64,000 nucleotides of DNA from assembly GCF_002846205.1 (NCBI RefSeq), contig NZ_PHKV01000005.1, positions 186,001 through 250,000 on the forward strand, written 5' to 3'. Shown here piece after piece: positions 8,071 to 18,165 of this stretch. Every line of letters starts with the position of its first letter. Within the stretch, counting starts at the first letter, position 1. The notes under the pieces were generated by a model. It saw only the letters and a program-made list of their open reading frames with translations. It was not told the origin of the DNA and did not search any database. This DNA is from Xanthomonas prunicola (lineage in GTDB: Bacteria; Pseudomonadota; Gammaproteobacteria; Xanthomonadales; Xanthomonadaceae). A program made the position numbers and the translations under genes.

Positions 8071-8472
8071 GTGTCCAGTCCCTTCTCTTCGTTCCTCGGC
8101 GTCCATGGCGACGCGTTGGCGCTGCGCGAGCAGCGCATGAAGCTCATTGCCAGCAATCTGAGCAATGTGGACACGCCCGGTTACAAGGCCAAAGACCTGA
8201 ACTTCGAGGCGGCGCTGAAGTCGGCGCAGGGCGAGCAGGACGGCGGCTTGATGCAAACCACCGACGCCAAGCACTACGCAGTGGGCGGTGGCGGCGGGCT
8301 CAACCCGTTCCAGATCACCCGCGAATCCGATCAGCCCAGCCTTGACGGCAATACCGTCGATCCTGACGCCGAACGCGCCGCCTACGGCCGCGCCGCGCTG
8401 GAATACCGCGCGTCGCTGAGCTTCCTCGAATCCAAGGTGCGCTCGATGCTCACCGCGATCACGGGCCAATAA
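8071..8472 (+). CDS. flgB: Flagellar proximal rod protein FlgB
   Basis: 133 residues using a GTG start (VSSPFSSFLG). A GGGAGA ribosome site lies just upstream and the RpoN promoter puts the transcript start near 8049, so the longer in-frame extension cannot be made from it. The N-terminal rod signature (RMKLIASNLSNVDTPGYKAKDLNFE) and C-terminal SLSFLESKVRSMLTAI are typical. FlgB forms the proximal rod next to the MS ring and is exported by the flagellar type III system. It is first gene of the flgBCDEF operon, 3 bases from flgC. Confidence 0.96.
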   Translation: MSSPFSSFLGVHGDALALREQRMKLIASNLSNVDTPGYKAKDLNFEAALKSAQGEQDGGLMQTTDAKHYAVGGGGGLNPFQITRESDQPSLDGNTVDPDAERAAYGRAALEYRASLSFLESKVRSMLTAITGQ

Positions 8473-8475
8473 ATC

Positions 8476-8883
8476 ATGAGCAACCTTCCCATTTTCGATG
8501 TGGCCGGCTCGGCGCTGCACGCGCAGTCGGTCCGCCTGAGCACCATCGCCTCCAACCTGGCCAATGCGGACTCGGTCGCGGGCTCGGCCGAGGCCACCTA
8601 CAAGCCGATCGAACCGATCTTCCAGGCCCAGCAAAGCCGGCAGGACCCCAGCCTGACCTCGGTGAACGTCAAAGAGATCACCACCACCAATGCGCCGCCG
8701 ATCCGCCGCTACGAGCCCGGCCACCCGCTGGCCGATGCCGATGGCTATGTGTTCTCGCCCGACGTGGACCCGGTTTCGCAGATGGTCAACATGATTTCCG
8801 CCTCGCGCAATTACCAGGCAGGCGTGGAAATGCTCAATACCGCCAAGGAACTGGCGCTCGCGACCCTGACCATGGGTCGCTGA
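8476..8883 (+). CDS. flgC: Flagellar proximal rod protein FlgC
   Basis: 135 residues, close to the family norm. The N-terminal flagellar rod signature (LSTIASNLANADS) and the C-terminal FlgC block (YVFSPDVDPVSQMVNMISASRNYQAGVEMLNTAKELALATL) are both intact. It builds the proximal rod with FlgB and FlgF and is exported by the flagellar type III apparatus. It follows flgB by 3 bases and precedes flgD by 37, consistent with one transcript from the RpoN promoter near 8030. Confidence 0.97.
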   Translation: MSNLPIFDVAGSALHAQSVRLSTIASNLANADSVAGSAEATYKPIEPIFQAQQSRQDPSLTSVNVKEITTTNAPPIRRYEPGHPLADADGYVFSPDVDPVSQMVNMISASRNYQAGVEMLNTAKELALATLTMGR

Positions 8884-8920
8884 CCCTTCCTAGCTGCCCC
8901 ATACCAACGGAATCCTCCAG

Positions 8921-9586
8921 ATGAGCACGATCGCCAGCGATATCTACAAAAACTTGGGCCTGAGTACCAGCAGCAAAACCACCAAAAAAGAGGAGTCGCT
9001 CGGCCAGGCCGACTTCCTCAAATTGATGACCGAGCAGTTGCAGCATCAAGACCCGCTCAAGCCGATGGAAAACAGCGCGTTTCTTGGCCAGCTGGCGCAG
9101 TTCTCCACCGTGCAGGGGATCGGCGACCTCAATACCAAGTTCAGCAATTTATCAACGTCGATGAGCAGCGATCAGGTGCTCAAGGGCGCGGCGCTGGTTG
9201 GTCACAACGTGCTGGTGCCCTCGGCGCAGGTGGCGATCGATGCCACCGGCTCGGCAAAGGGCGTGGTCGCCGCGACCTCGGCCGGCACCGTCAATTTTGA
9301 AATCACCGACGCCAACGGGGCCTTCGTCAAACAGATCAGCGTGCCGTCCAGCGCCGCCGGTGAAGTGTCGTTCGCCTGGGATGGCACCGATGCCAACGGC
9401 AACCGCATGGCCGCCGGCAAATACGGCGTGACCGCCACCCAGACCGACACCGCCGGCTCCAAAAGCAAGTTGTCCACCTATGTCGATGCACCGGTGGACA
9501 GCGTCACGATCGGCTCGGACGGTCTGTATCTCAATCTGACCGGGCTAGGCACTTCCCCGCTCGCCAACGTGCTCCGCGTCAGCTGA
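8921..9586 (+). CDS. flgD: Hook-capping scaffold protein FlgD
   Basis: 221 residues. The FlgD N-terminal region (LGQADFLKLMTEQLQHQDPLKPMENSAFLGQLAQFSTVQGI, about 28-66) is followed by a FlgD Ig-like/Tudor region (VNFEITDANGAFVKQISVP, FAWDGTDANGNRMAAGKYGVT). FlgD caps the growing hook and is discarded when FlgK is added. The Lys-rich segment TTKKEESL near residue 24 is a likely flexible export region. It lies between flgC and flgE in the usual order. Confidence 0.97.
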   Translation: MSTIASDIYKNLGLSTSSKTTKKEESLGQADFLKLMTEQLQHQDPLKPMENSAFLGQLAQFSTVQGIGDLNTKFSNLSTSMSSDQVLKGAALVGHNVLVPSAQVAIDATGSAKGVVAATSAGTVNFEITDANGAFVKQISVPSSAAGEVSFAWDGTDANGNRMAAGKYGVTATQTDTAGSKSKLSTYVDAPVDSVTIGSDGLYLNLTGLGTSPLANVLRVS

Positions 9587-9617
9587 GCCGGCAACCGACA
9601 CTTAAAGGACCTCATCC

Positions 9618-10841
9618 ATGGCTTTCAATACCTCGTTGTCCGGCATCAACGCAGCCAATGCCGATCTGAACGTTACGTCCAACAACATCGCCAACGTCAA
9701 CACGACCGGGTTCAAGGAATCGCGCGCCGAGTTCGCCGACATGTTCCAGAGCACCAGCTACGGCCTGTCGCGCAATGCAGTGGGTTCGGGCGTGCGGGTC
9801 AGTAACGTGGCGCAGCAGTTCTCGCAGGGCAATATCGACCCGACCGGACGCAGCCTGGACTTGGCGGTCTCCGGCGAGGGCTTCTTCACCGTGACCTCCA
9901 ACGGCGCCAAGATGTACACCCGCGCCGGCAACTTCCAGACCGATGCCAACGGCTACGTGGTCAATCCGCAGGGTGCGCGCCTGCAGGTGTTCGCTCCCAA
10001 CCCGAGCGGCAATGGCTTCGACGTGGGCCGCCTGTCGGACCTGCAGTTGCTGACCACCGACAGCCCGCCCAAGTCGACCTCCACGGTCAACCTGGCCTTC
10101 ACCCTGCCCGGCAATGCCACCGCGCCGACGGTGACCCCGTTCAGCCCGGCCGACGACAAGACCTACAGCCATTCCACCGGCGGCATCAACGTCTATGACT
10201 CGCTGGGCGTCAGCCACGTGCAGACCTCCTATTTCGTCAAGACCGCCAATCCGAACGAATGGCAGGTGCACAACTACGTGGACGGCGCCGCGGTCGGTGC
10301 GCCGACCACGCTGCAGTTCTCCAACACCGGCTCGCTGACCACCCCGGCCAACGGCATCATCACGATGGACCCGTTCACCCCGAGCACCGGCGCGGGCGTG
10401 CTGAACATGCAGCTCAATGTCAGCGGCTCGACCCAGTACGGCGAAGCCTTCGCGCTGCGCGACACCCGCCAGGACGGTTATGCCAGCGGCAAGCTCAACG
10501 AGATCAGCATCGACACCGGCGGCGTGGTGTTCGCGCGCTACTCCAACGGTGCCGACAAGCCGCTGGGCCAGGTCGCACTGAGCAGCTTCGTCAACCCGCA
10601 GGGCCTGCAGTCGCAGGGCAACAACATGTGGGCCGAAAGCTACACCTCCGGCGCCGCGCGCACCGGTGCGCCAGACACATCGGATCTGGGCCAGATCGAA
10701 TCCGGCTCGCTGGAATCGTCCACGGTCGACCTGACCGAGCAGCTGGTGAACATGATCGTGGCCCAGCGCAACTTCCAGGCCAACTCGCAGATGATCTCGA
10801 CCCAGGATCAGGTCACCCAGACGATCATCAATATTCGTTAA
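9618..10841 (+). CDS. flgE: Flagellar hook protein FlgE
   Basis: 407 residues, the usual size for this family. N-terminal rod/hook signature (FNTSLSGINAANADLNVTSNNIANVNTTGFKESRAEFADMF), the FlgE/F/G core (DLAVSGEGFFTV, YTRAGNFQTDANGYVVN) and the C-terminal helix (LTEQLVNMIVAQRNFQANSQMISTQDQVTQTIINI) are all present. A ribosome site (AAAGGAC) lies upstream of the ATG. FlgE polymerises on the rod into the hook with FlgD as cap, and FliK sets its length. Confidence 0.97.
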   Translation: MAFNTSLSGINAANADLNVTSNNIANVNTTGFKESRAEFADMFQSTSYGLSRNAVGSGVRVSNVAQQFSQGNIDPTGRSLDLAVSGEGFFTVTSNGAKMYTRAGNFQTDANGYVVNPQGARLQVFAPNPSGNGFDVGRLSDLQLLTTDSPPKSTSTVNLAFTLPGNATAPTVTPFSPADDKTYSHSTGGINVYDSLGVSHVQTSYFVKTANPNEWQVHNYVDGAAVGAPTTLQFSNTGSLTTPANGIITMDPFTPSTGAGVLNMQLNVSGSTQYGEAFALRDTRQDGYASGKLNEISIDTGGVVFARYSNGADKPLGQVALSSFVNPQGLQSQGNNMWAESYTSGAARTGAPDTSDLGQIESGSLESSTVDLTEQLVNMIVAQRNFQANSQMISTQDQVTQTIINIR

Positions 10842-10842
10842 C

Positions 10843-10985
10843 GGCTGGGAAGCGGGAGTGGGGAATCGGGAGTCGTAAGAGCTGGCATTGCGTGTATCGG
10901 ATGCCGGCCTTGCCCCCTTCTTCCAGTCTCCAGCAATCCCGCCTTTACGATTCCCGATTCCCGATTCTCCATTTCCGATTCCCGG
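10843..10985. repeat. GGGAATCGGGAAT-type repeat pair between flgE and flgF
   Basis: A plus-orientation block (GGGAAGCGGGAGTGGGGAATCGGGAGT, about 10847-10873) and a reverse-orientation block (ACGATTCCCGATTCCCGATTCTCCATTTCCGATTCCC, about 10947-10983) flank some 70 bases of unrelated sequence. It fills the only large gap inside flgBCDEF and could fold into a hairpin in the mRNA between the hook gene and flgF. It belongs to the same family as the repeats near 3407 and 6651. Confidence 0.75.
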
Positions 10986-10991
10986 TGCCCC

Positions 10992-11747
10992 ATGGACAAA
11001 GCCCTCTACGTTGCGATGACCGGTGCCCGCGCCTCCCTGCAGGCGCAGAGCACCGTGTCGCACAATCTCGCCAACGTCGATACGGTGGGGTTCAAGGCCG
11101 CACTGGCCAACACCGAGGCGTTCAAGATCCAGGGCAAGGGCTATCCGTCGCGGATCGATGCCTTGCACGTGGATCAGGGCTTCGATCGCAGCCAGGGCCA
11201 TCAGAAGGTCACCGGCAACCCGCTGGATGTGTCGCTGCAGCAGGACCGCTGGCTGGCGGTGCAATCGCCCGACGGCAGCGAGGCCTACACCCGCAACGGC
11301 GAATTGGCGCTCACCGCCAATGGCCAGTTGGTCACCGCCAACGGGCATGCGGTGCTCGATGAAGGCGGCAACCCGATGACGATCCCGCCGCACCAGGCGA
11401 TGGAGATCGGCAGCGATGGCAGTATTTCGATCATTCCGCAGGGCGAAGGCCCGCAGACCATGGCCATCGTCGGCAAGATGAAGGTGGTGGATGCGCCCGC
11501 CGACCGTTTGACGCGGCGCCCAGACGGACTGATGCGCAACACCAGTACCGACCCGGCGCAGGCATTTGCGGTCGCCACCGGCAAGACCATCAACAGCGGC
11601 ATGCTGGAAGGCAGCAACGTGGATGCGGCTGGCGCGCTGGTGGAGATGATCCAGCTGCAGCGGCAGTTCGAAATGCAGGTCAAGATCATCAAGAACGGCG
11701 ACGACAACGCGCAGTCGGCCAATTCGCTGCTGCGGGTCAGCGGCTAA
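10992..11747 (+). CDS. flgF: Flagellar proximal rod protein FlgF
   Basis: 251 residues. N-terminal rod signature (MDKALYVAMTGARASLQAQSTVSHNLANVDTVGFKAAL), core motifs (NPLDVSLQQDRWLAVQSPDGSEAYTRNGELALTANGQLV) and C-terminal VEMIQLQRQFEMQVKIIKNGDDNAQSANSLL identify FlgF. It forms part of the proximal rod. It is separated from flgE by the repeat pair described above, and from flgG by a 706-base gap; flgG has its own RpoN promoter, so the usual flgF-flgG coupling is broken here. Confidence 0.96.
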   Translation: MDKALYVAMTGARASLQAQSTVSHNLANVDTVGFKAALANTEAFKIQGKGYPSRIDALHVDQGFDRSQGHQKVTGNPLDVSLQQDRWLAVQSPDGSEAYTRNGELALTANGQLVTANGHAVLDEGGNPMTIPPHQAMEIGSDGSISIIPQGEGPQTMAIVGKMKVVDAPADRLTRRPDGLMRNTSTDPAQAFAVATGKTINSGMLEGSNVDAAGALVEMIQLQRQFEMQVKIIKNGDDNAQSANSLLRVSG

Positions 11748-11866
11748 GCGCCACTGGCGCCCACTGCCCGACCGCCGGTTGGCTTGCCGCGCTGCCGAGC
11801 ACCTGGATGGCGGCCGCCCAATTTCGCTGCAGAGCGGCTGGTTTGTGACTTGGCTGCAGGGCCGCC

Positions 11867-12103
11867 CGCCCACCCTCGCGGGACACGCCGCAAGTACGTC
11901 CGTGTAGGCTCTTACGCGGCATCCATTCCGCGTAAGGTCCCGCGAGGGTGGGCGTGCAAGGACCTGTCGAGATGGTCGGTGTGCATGGTTTTCAATAAAA
12001 CAGCCAGCCAACTGTCTGGTGCGGTGTCCTCGCCGATTGCGGGACCGTGTGGCGGCATGGAGGCCGCCACCGAGCCTACATGGACGTACTTGCGGCGTGT
12101 CCC
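11867..12103. repeat. Nested hairpin repeats in the 706-base flgF-flgG gap
   Basis: Three inverted repeats. (1) A 17-base arm at 11867-11883 (CGCCCACCCTCGCGGGA) has its exact complement at 11938-11954. (2) Inside it, CTTACGCGG (from 11911) pairs with CCGCGTAAG. (3) A 32-base arm at 11880-11911 (starting GGGACACGCCGCAAG) has its complement at 12072-12103 with a single mismatch. Similar hairpin families are common in Xanthomonas and Stenotrophomonas intergenic DNA. No gene is visible between 11748 and 12380, and the plus and minus frames here have no recognisable product. Confidence 0.8.
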
Positions 12104-12383
12104 GCGGGCGGTGAGGCCGCCGCGCGCTCGACCAACCAGCCTGTTGACGGCGTCGCAATGCCAGCCGGCAAATCCCAAGAACCCTTCCGCACGCAGCGCA
12201 AAGGGTTTACACGTGGTCAAACACATCGCTGACCGGCGACCGATCTACCGCGCCTGATCTGCCGCGCAGGTTTTCACCGCTTCCGCTTAGCCGCTGCCTA
12301 CCCGCTGCCAGCCCTGCCCCGCGAAGGCCGCCGCACCCTGCTCGGCGTGATCCCGCGCACAGCCGGCAGAAATCCGACGCGAC

Positions 12384-12402
12384 TTTGGCACGGCACGTGC
12401 AT
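12384..12402 (+). promoter_or_regulatory. RpoN (-24/-12) promoter of flgGHIJKL
   Basis: TTTGGCACGGCACGTGCAT: GG at 12387-12388 and GC at 12399-12400 with ten bases between. TTGGCACG matches the consensus -24 element fully. The expected start point is near 12412, giving a leader of about 42 bases before flgG. Confidence 0.88.
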
Positions 12403-12453
12403 CTACCCAGCCGTGCCCGGAACACATCCCCGGGTCTAACGAGGAATCGGGTC

Positions 12454-13239
12454 ATGAATCAGGCTTTGTGGGTCGCAAAAACCGGACTGGATGCGCAGCA
12501 GACGCGCATGTCGGTCATTTCCAACAACCTGGCCAATACCAATACCACCGGCTTCAAGCGCGACCGTGCCGCGTTCGAAGACCTGTTGTACCAACAGGTG
12601 CGTGCGCCCGGCGGCTCGACCTCCGCGCAGACGCAGCTGCCGACCGGCCTGCAACTGGGTACCGGCGTGCGCGTGGTGTCCACGTTCAAGGGCTTTGACC
12701 AGGGCAGCCAGCAGCAGACCGGCCGCGCGCTCGACGTGATGGTCAACGGTCGCGGCTTCTTCGAAGTGCAGATGCCCGACGGCACTTCTGCCTACACCCG
12801 CGACGGCACCTTCCAGATCAACGCCCAGGGCGAACTGGTCACCAACAGCGGCTACCCGCTGCAGCCGGGCATCCAGGTGCCGGAAGGCGCGCAGTCGCTG
12901 ACCATCGGCAACGACGGCACCATCAGCGTCACCCTCGCCGGCCAGGCTGCCGCACAGGAAATCGGCGCGCTCACGCTCACCGACTTCATCAATCCCTCGG
13001 GCCTGCAGGCCAAGGGCGAAAACCTGTTCGTCGAAACCACCGCTTCCGGCCCCGCGCAGAACGGCACCCCTGGCCTCAACGGCCTGGGCAACACCGTGCA
13101 GGGCGCGCTGGAGGGCAGCAACGTCAATACGGTGGAAGAGCTGGTGAGCATGATCGAGACGCAACGCGCCTACGAAATGAACGCAAAGGCCATCTCCACC
13201 ACCGATTCGATGCTCGGTTACTTGAACAACAACGTCTGA
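12454..13239 (+). CDS. flgG: Flagellar distal rod protein FlgG
   Basis: 261 residues from the ATG of MNQALWVAKTGLDA (E. coli FlgG is 260). A GAGGA ribosome site lies 9 bases upstream. N-terminal signature (RMSVISNNLANTNTTGFKRDRAAFEDLLYQQV), the FlgG-specific segment (TGLQLGTGVRVVST, GRALDVMVNGRGFFEVQMPDG) and C-terminal VEELVSMIETQRAYEMNAKAISTTDSMLGYLNN are intact. FlgG forms the distal rod that crosses the P and L rings. It heads flgGHIJKL behind its own RpoN promoter. Confidence 0.97.
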   Translation: MNQALWVAKTGLDAQQTRMSVISNNLANTNTTGFKRDRAAFEDLLYQQVRAPGGSTSAQTQLPTGLQLGTGVRVVSTFKGFDQGSQQQTGRALDVMVNGRGFFEVQMPDGTSAYTRDGTFQINAQGELVTNSGYPLQPGIQVPEGAQSLTIGNDGTISVTLAGQAAAQEIGALTLTDFINPSGLQAKGENLFVETTASGPAQNGTPGLNGLGNTVQGALEGSNVNTVEELVSMIETQRAYEMNAKAISTTDSMLGYLNNNV

Positions 13240-13277
13240 TCGGTTCGCCGCTCGTCGCCCTCTCAGGAATCAACGCC

Positions 13278-15099
<1,822 letters not shown>

Positions 15100-15100
15100 C

Positions 15101-16279
15101 ATGCGTATTGCAGCCTCGCCCATTGATCTCAACCCGAGCACCAAGGCCGATCCCGCAAAGATCGACAAGGTCTCACGTCAGCTCGAAGGTCAGTTCGCGC
15201 AGATGCTGGTCAAGAGCATGCGCGATGCGAGCTCCGGCGACCCGATGTTTCCGGGCGAAAACCAGATGTTCCGCGAAATGTACGACCAGCAGATGGCCAA
15301 GGCGTTGACCGAGGGCAAGGGGCTGGGGCTGTCGGCGATGATTTCCAAGCAGCTCAGTGGCGACACCGGCGGCCCGGCGCTGAACACCTCGTTGAATACC
15401 GCCGAAGCGGCCAAGGCCTACTCCCTCGTTGCCGGCAAGCGCGATGCGTCGTTGCCGCTGCCTGCGCGCGATGGTGCGGCCAGCGGCATCACCACCAGCA
15501 GCGTCGCGAAGGCGGCCCTGGGCGCAGGCAACCTGACCGGCATCGGCATGAGCCAGGTGCTGGATCTGATTGCCGGGCGCACCGGCGCTGGCGAAGCCGG
15601 CGGCGACGATGCCGCCGCACTGAGCTGGCCGTCGGCCAACGACCGCTGGGCCGATGTGGCCGCCAGCGACGCGGCTGATGCCAACGCCGCCGTCACTGCG
15701 AGCGCCGCCAGCAGCGCCGCTGCCAGCCTGGGTGAGCGCACCCCGGAAGGCTTCGTCGCCAAGATCTGGACACATGCGCAGAAAGCCGCGCGCGAACTGG
15801 GCGTGGACCCGCGCGCGCTGGTGGCACAGGCCGCACTGGAAACCGGTTGGGGCCGTCGCGGCATCGGCAATGGGGGCGATTCCAACAACCTGTTCGGCAT
15901 CAAGGCCACCGGCTGGAGCGGCGACAAGGTCACCACCGGCACCCACGAATACGTCAACGGTGTCAAAACCACCGAAACCGCCGATTTCCGCGCCTATGGC
16001 TCGGCCGAGGAGAGCTTTGCCGACTACGTGCGGCTGCTGAAGAACAACAGCCGTTACCAGCCCGCACTGCAGGCCGGCACCGATATCAAGGGTTTTGCAC
16101 GCGGCTTGCAACAGGCTGGGTACGCCACCGATCCGGGCTATGCGGCCAAGATCGCGGCGATCGCTCACGGCCCGACCATCGACCGTGCGGTGGCCGCCAT
16201 TGGCAACGCGGCGGCCGATTTGTCCAACCGCTATGCCAGTACCGCCGAGCCGGCCGGGCTTGGCACCATCCGTCGCTGA
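15101..16279 (+). CDS. flgJ: Rod-cap muramidase FlgJ
   Basis: 392 residues with both FlgJ modules. An N-terminal rod-binding domain (about 15-85; RQLEGQFAQMLVKSMRDAS, NQMFREMYDQQMA) is joined by a long Ala/Ser-rich linker (about 100-210) to a C-terminal glucosaminidase/muramidase domain (about 215-360; VAQAALETGWG with the likely catalytic Glu at 247, NLFGIKA, FRAYGSAEESFADYVRLL). FlgJ caps the growing rod and cuts peptidoglycan for it. Dual-domain FlgJ is typical of gammaproteobacteria. The linker is longer than in enteric FlgJ (about 313 residues). Confidence 0.96.
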   Translation: MRIAASPIDLNPSTKADPAKIDKVSRQLEGQFAQMLVKSMRDASSGDPMFPGENQMFREMYDQQMAKALTEGKGLGLSAMISKQLSGDTGGPALNTSLNTAEAAKAYSLVAGKRDASLPLPARDGAASGITTSSVAKAALGAGNLTGIGMSQVLDLIAGRTGAGEAGGDDAAALSWPSANDRWADVAASDAADANAAVTASAASSAAASLGERTPEGFVAKIWTHAQKAARELGVDPRALVAQAALETGWGRRGIGNGGDSNNLFGIKATGWSGDKVTTGTHEYVNGVKTTETADFRAYGSAEESFADYVRLLKNNSRYQPALQAGTDIKGFARGLQQAGYATDPGYAAKIAAIAHGPTIDRAVAAIGNAAADLSNRYASTAEPAGLGTIRR

Positions 16280-16290
16280 GGTAAACGCCC

Positions 16291-18165
16291 ATGTCCATCA
16301 TGTCCACCGGGACCAGCGCGCTCATCGCCTTCCAACGGGCGTTGTCGACCGTTAGCCATAACGTCGCCAACATCAATACCGAAGGCTACAGCCGCCAACG
16401 TGTGGAATTCGCAACGCGCACGCCCACCGACATGGGCTACGCGTTCGTGGGCAACGGCGCCAAGATCACCGATGTGGGCCGGGTCGCCGACCAGCTGGCC
16501 ATCTCGCGCCTGCTCGACAGCGGCGGCGAACTCTCGCGCCTACAGCAGCTGTCCTCATTGTCCAACCGCGTCGATGCGCTGTATTCCAACACCGCCACCA
16601 ACGTGGCCGGGCTGTGGTCGAACTTCTTCGACTCCACCAGCGCGGTGTCGTCCAACGCCTCTTCCACTGCCGAACGGCAGAGCATGCTCGACAGCGGCAA
16701 TTCGCTGGCGACGCGCTTCAAGCAACTCAACGGGCAGATGGATAGCCTGAGCAATGAGGTCAACAGCGGGTTGACCTCGTCGGTGGACGAAGTCAACCGC
16801 TTGACGCAGCAGATCGCCAAGCTCAACGGCACCATCGGCAATAGCGCGCAAAACGCAGCGCCGGACATGCTCGATCAGCGCGATGCTTTGGTGACCAAGC
16901 TGGTGGGCTACACCGGCGGTACCGCGGTGATCCAGGACGGCGGCTTCATGAATGTCTTCACCGCCGGCGGCCAAGCGCTGGTGGTCGCTACCACCGCTTC
17001 CAAACTGACCACCGTCGCCGACCCGTATCAGCCGACCAAGCTGCAGGTGGCGATGCAGACCCAGGGCCAGAACGTCAGCCTTAGCGCCAGTTCGCTGGGC
17101 GGGCAGATCGGCGGCCTGCTGGAATTTCGCAGCAGCGTGCTCGAGCCTACCCAGGCCGAACTCGGCCGCCTGGCCGTGGGCATGGCCAGCACGTTCAACG
17201 CCGGCCACAGCCAGGGTATGGATCTGTATGGCGCGATGGGCGGCAACTTCTTCAACATCGGCTCGCCGACCACCGCCGCCAACCCGAGCAACACCGGCAG
17301 CGCATCGCTGAGCGCCAGTTTCAGCAATATGAGCGCGGTGGACGGCCAGAACGTCACGCTGAGTTTCGATGGCACCAATTGGAAGGCCTCCAGCGCCAGT
17401 ACTGGCTCTGCGGTGCCGATGACCGGCACCGGCACGGTGGCCGACCCGCTGGTGCTCAATGGCGTGAGCATGGTGGTGGGCGGCACGCCGGCCAACGGCG
17501 ACAAGTTCCTGCTGCAGCCCACCGCTGGACTGGCCGGTACCTTGTCGGTGGCCATCACCGACCCATCGCGCATTGCCGCGGCCACCCCGGTCAAGGCCAC
17601 CGCCACCCTCGCCAACCTGGGCAGCGGCAAGATCAGCGACGTCAAGGTCACCAATGCGCAGAACCCTGCGCTGCTGACCCCGTCGTCGGTCGAGTTCATC
17701 GACGCCAACCAGTACACCATCGATGGCGCCGGCCCGTTCGCCTACACCCCCGGCCAGACCATCAGCGCCAACGGCTGGAGCTTCGCGCTGGACGGCGCAC
17801 CCAAGGCCGGCGATACCTTCGGCGTCGGCCCGATGGGCGCTGGCTCCAGCGACAACGGCAATGCCAAATTGCTGGCCAAGATCGACGACGCCAAGGCGCT
17901 CAGCGGCGGCACGGTCACGCTCAACGGCGCGCTCTCCGGCCTGACCACGTCGGTCGGTTCGGCCGCGCGCGCGGCCAGCTATTCGGCCGATGCGCAAAAG
18001 GTCATCAACGACCAGGCGCAGGCCAGCCGCGATTCGATTTCCGGCGTCAACCTCGATGAGGAAGCCGCCAACATGCTGAAACTGCAGCAGGCCTACCAGG
18101 CCGCCGCACAGATGATCTCCACCGCCGACACCATCTTCCAAGCCATCCTGGGTGCCGTACGCTGA
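16291..18165 (+). CDS. flgK: Hook-filament junction protein FlgK (HAP1)
   Basis: 624 residues. N-terminal HAP1 signature (STGTSALIAFQRALSTVSHNVANINTEGYSRQRVEFATR), a Ser/Thr/Gly-rich variable middle, and C-terminal SGVNLDEEAANMLKLQQAYQAAAQMISTADTIFQAIL. FlgK joins hook and filament and is carried to export by FlgN. Its TGA shares one base with the ATG of flgL, implying translational coupling. It lies 11 bases after flgJ. Confidence 0.97.
   Translation: MSIMSTGTSALIAFQRALSTVSHNVANINTEGYSRQRVEFATRTPTDMGYAFVGNGAKITDVGRVADQLAISRLLDSGGELSRLQQLSSLSNRVDALYSNTATNVAGLWSNFFDSTSAVSSNASSTAERQSMLDSGNSLATRFKQLNGQMDSLSNEVNSGLTSSVDEVNRLTQQIAKLNGTIGNSAQNAAPDMLDQRDALVTKLVGYTGGTAVIQDGGFMNVFTAGGQALVVATTASKLTTVADPYQPTKLQVAMQTQGQNVSLSASSLGGQIGGLLEFRSSVLEPTQAELGRLAVGMASTFNAGHSQGMDLYGAMGGNFFNIGSPTTAANPSNTGSASLSASFSNMSAVDGQNVTLSFDGTNWKASSASTGSAVPMTGTGTVADPLVLNGVSMVVGGTPANGDKFLLQPTAGLAGTLSVAITDPSRIAAATPVKATATLANLGSGKISDVKVTNAQNPALLTPSSVEFIDANQYTIDGAGPFAYTPGQTISANGWSFALDGAPKAGDTFGVGPMGAGSSDNGNAKLLAKIDDAKALSGGTVTLNGALSGLTTSVGSAARAASYSADAQKVINDQAQASRDSISGVNLDEEAANMLKLQQAYQAAAQMISTADTIFQAILGAVR

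Noticed and set aside
10870-10890. RpoN site before flgF (GAGCTGGCATTGCGTG)
   Set aside because: The bases at the -12 position are not GC at the required ten-base spacing.
9612-12158. 848-codon open frame on the minus strand across flgE and flgF
   Set aside because: It is the antisense shadow of high-GC coding sequence: His/Gln/Arg/Ala-rich, no domain, and it runs through two intergenic repeats.
16555-18141. 528-codon minus-strand frame under flgK
   Set aside because: Antisense shadow of flgK with low-complexity Gly/Ala/Arg composition and no recognisable motif.
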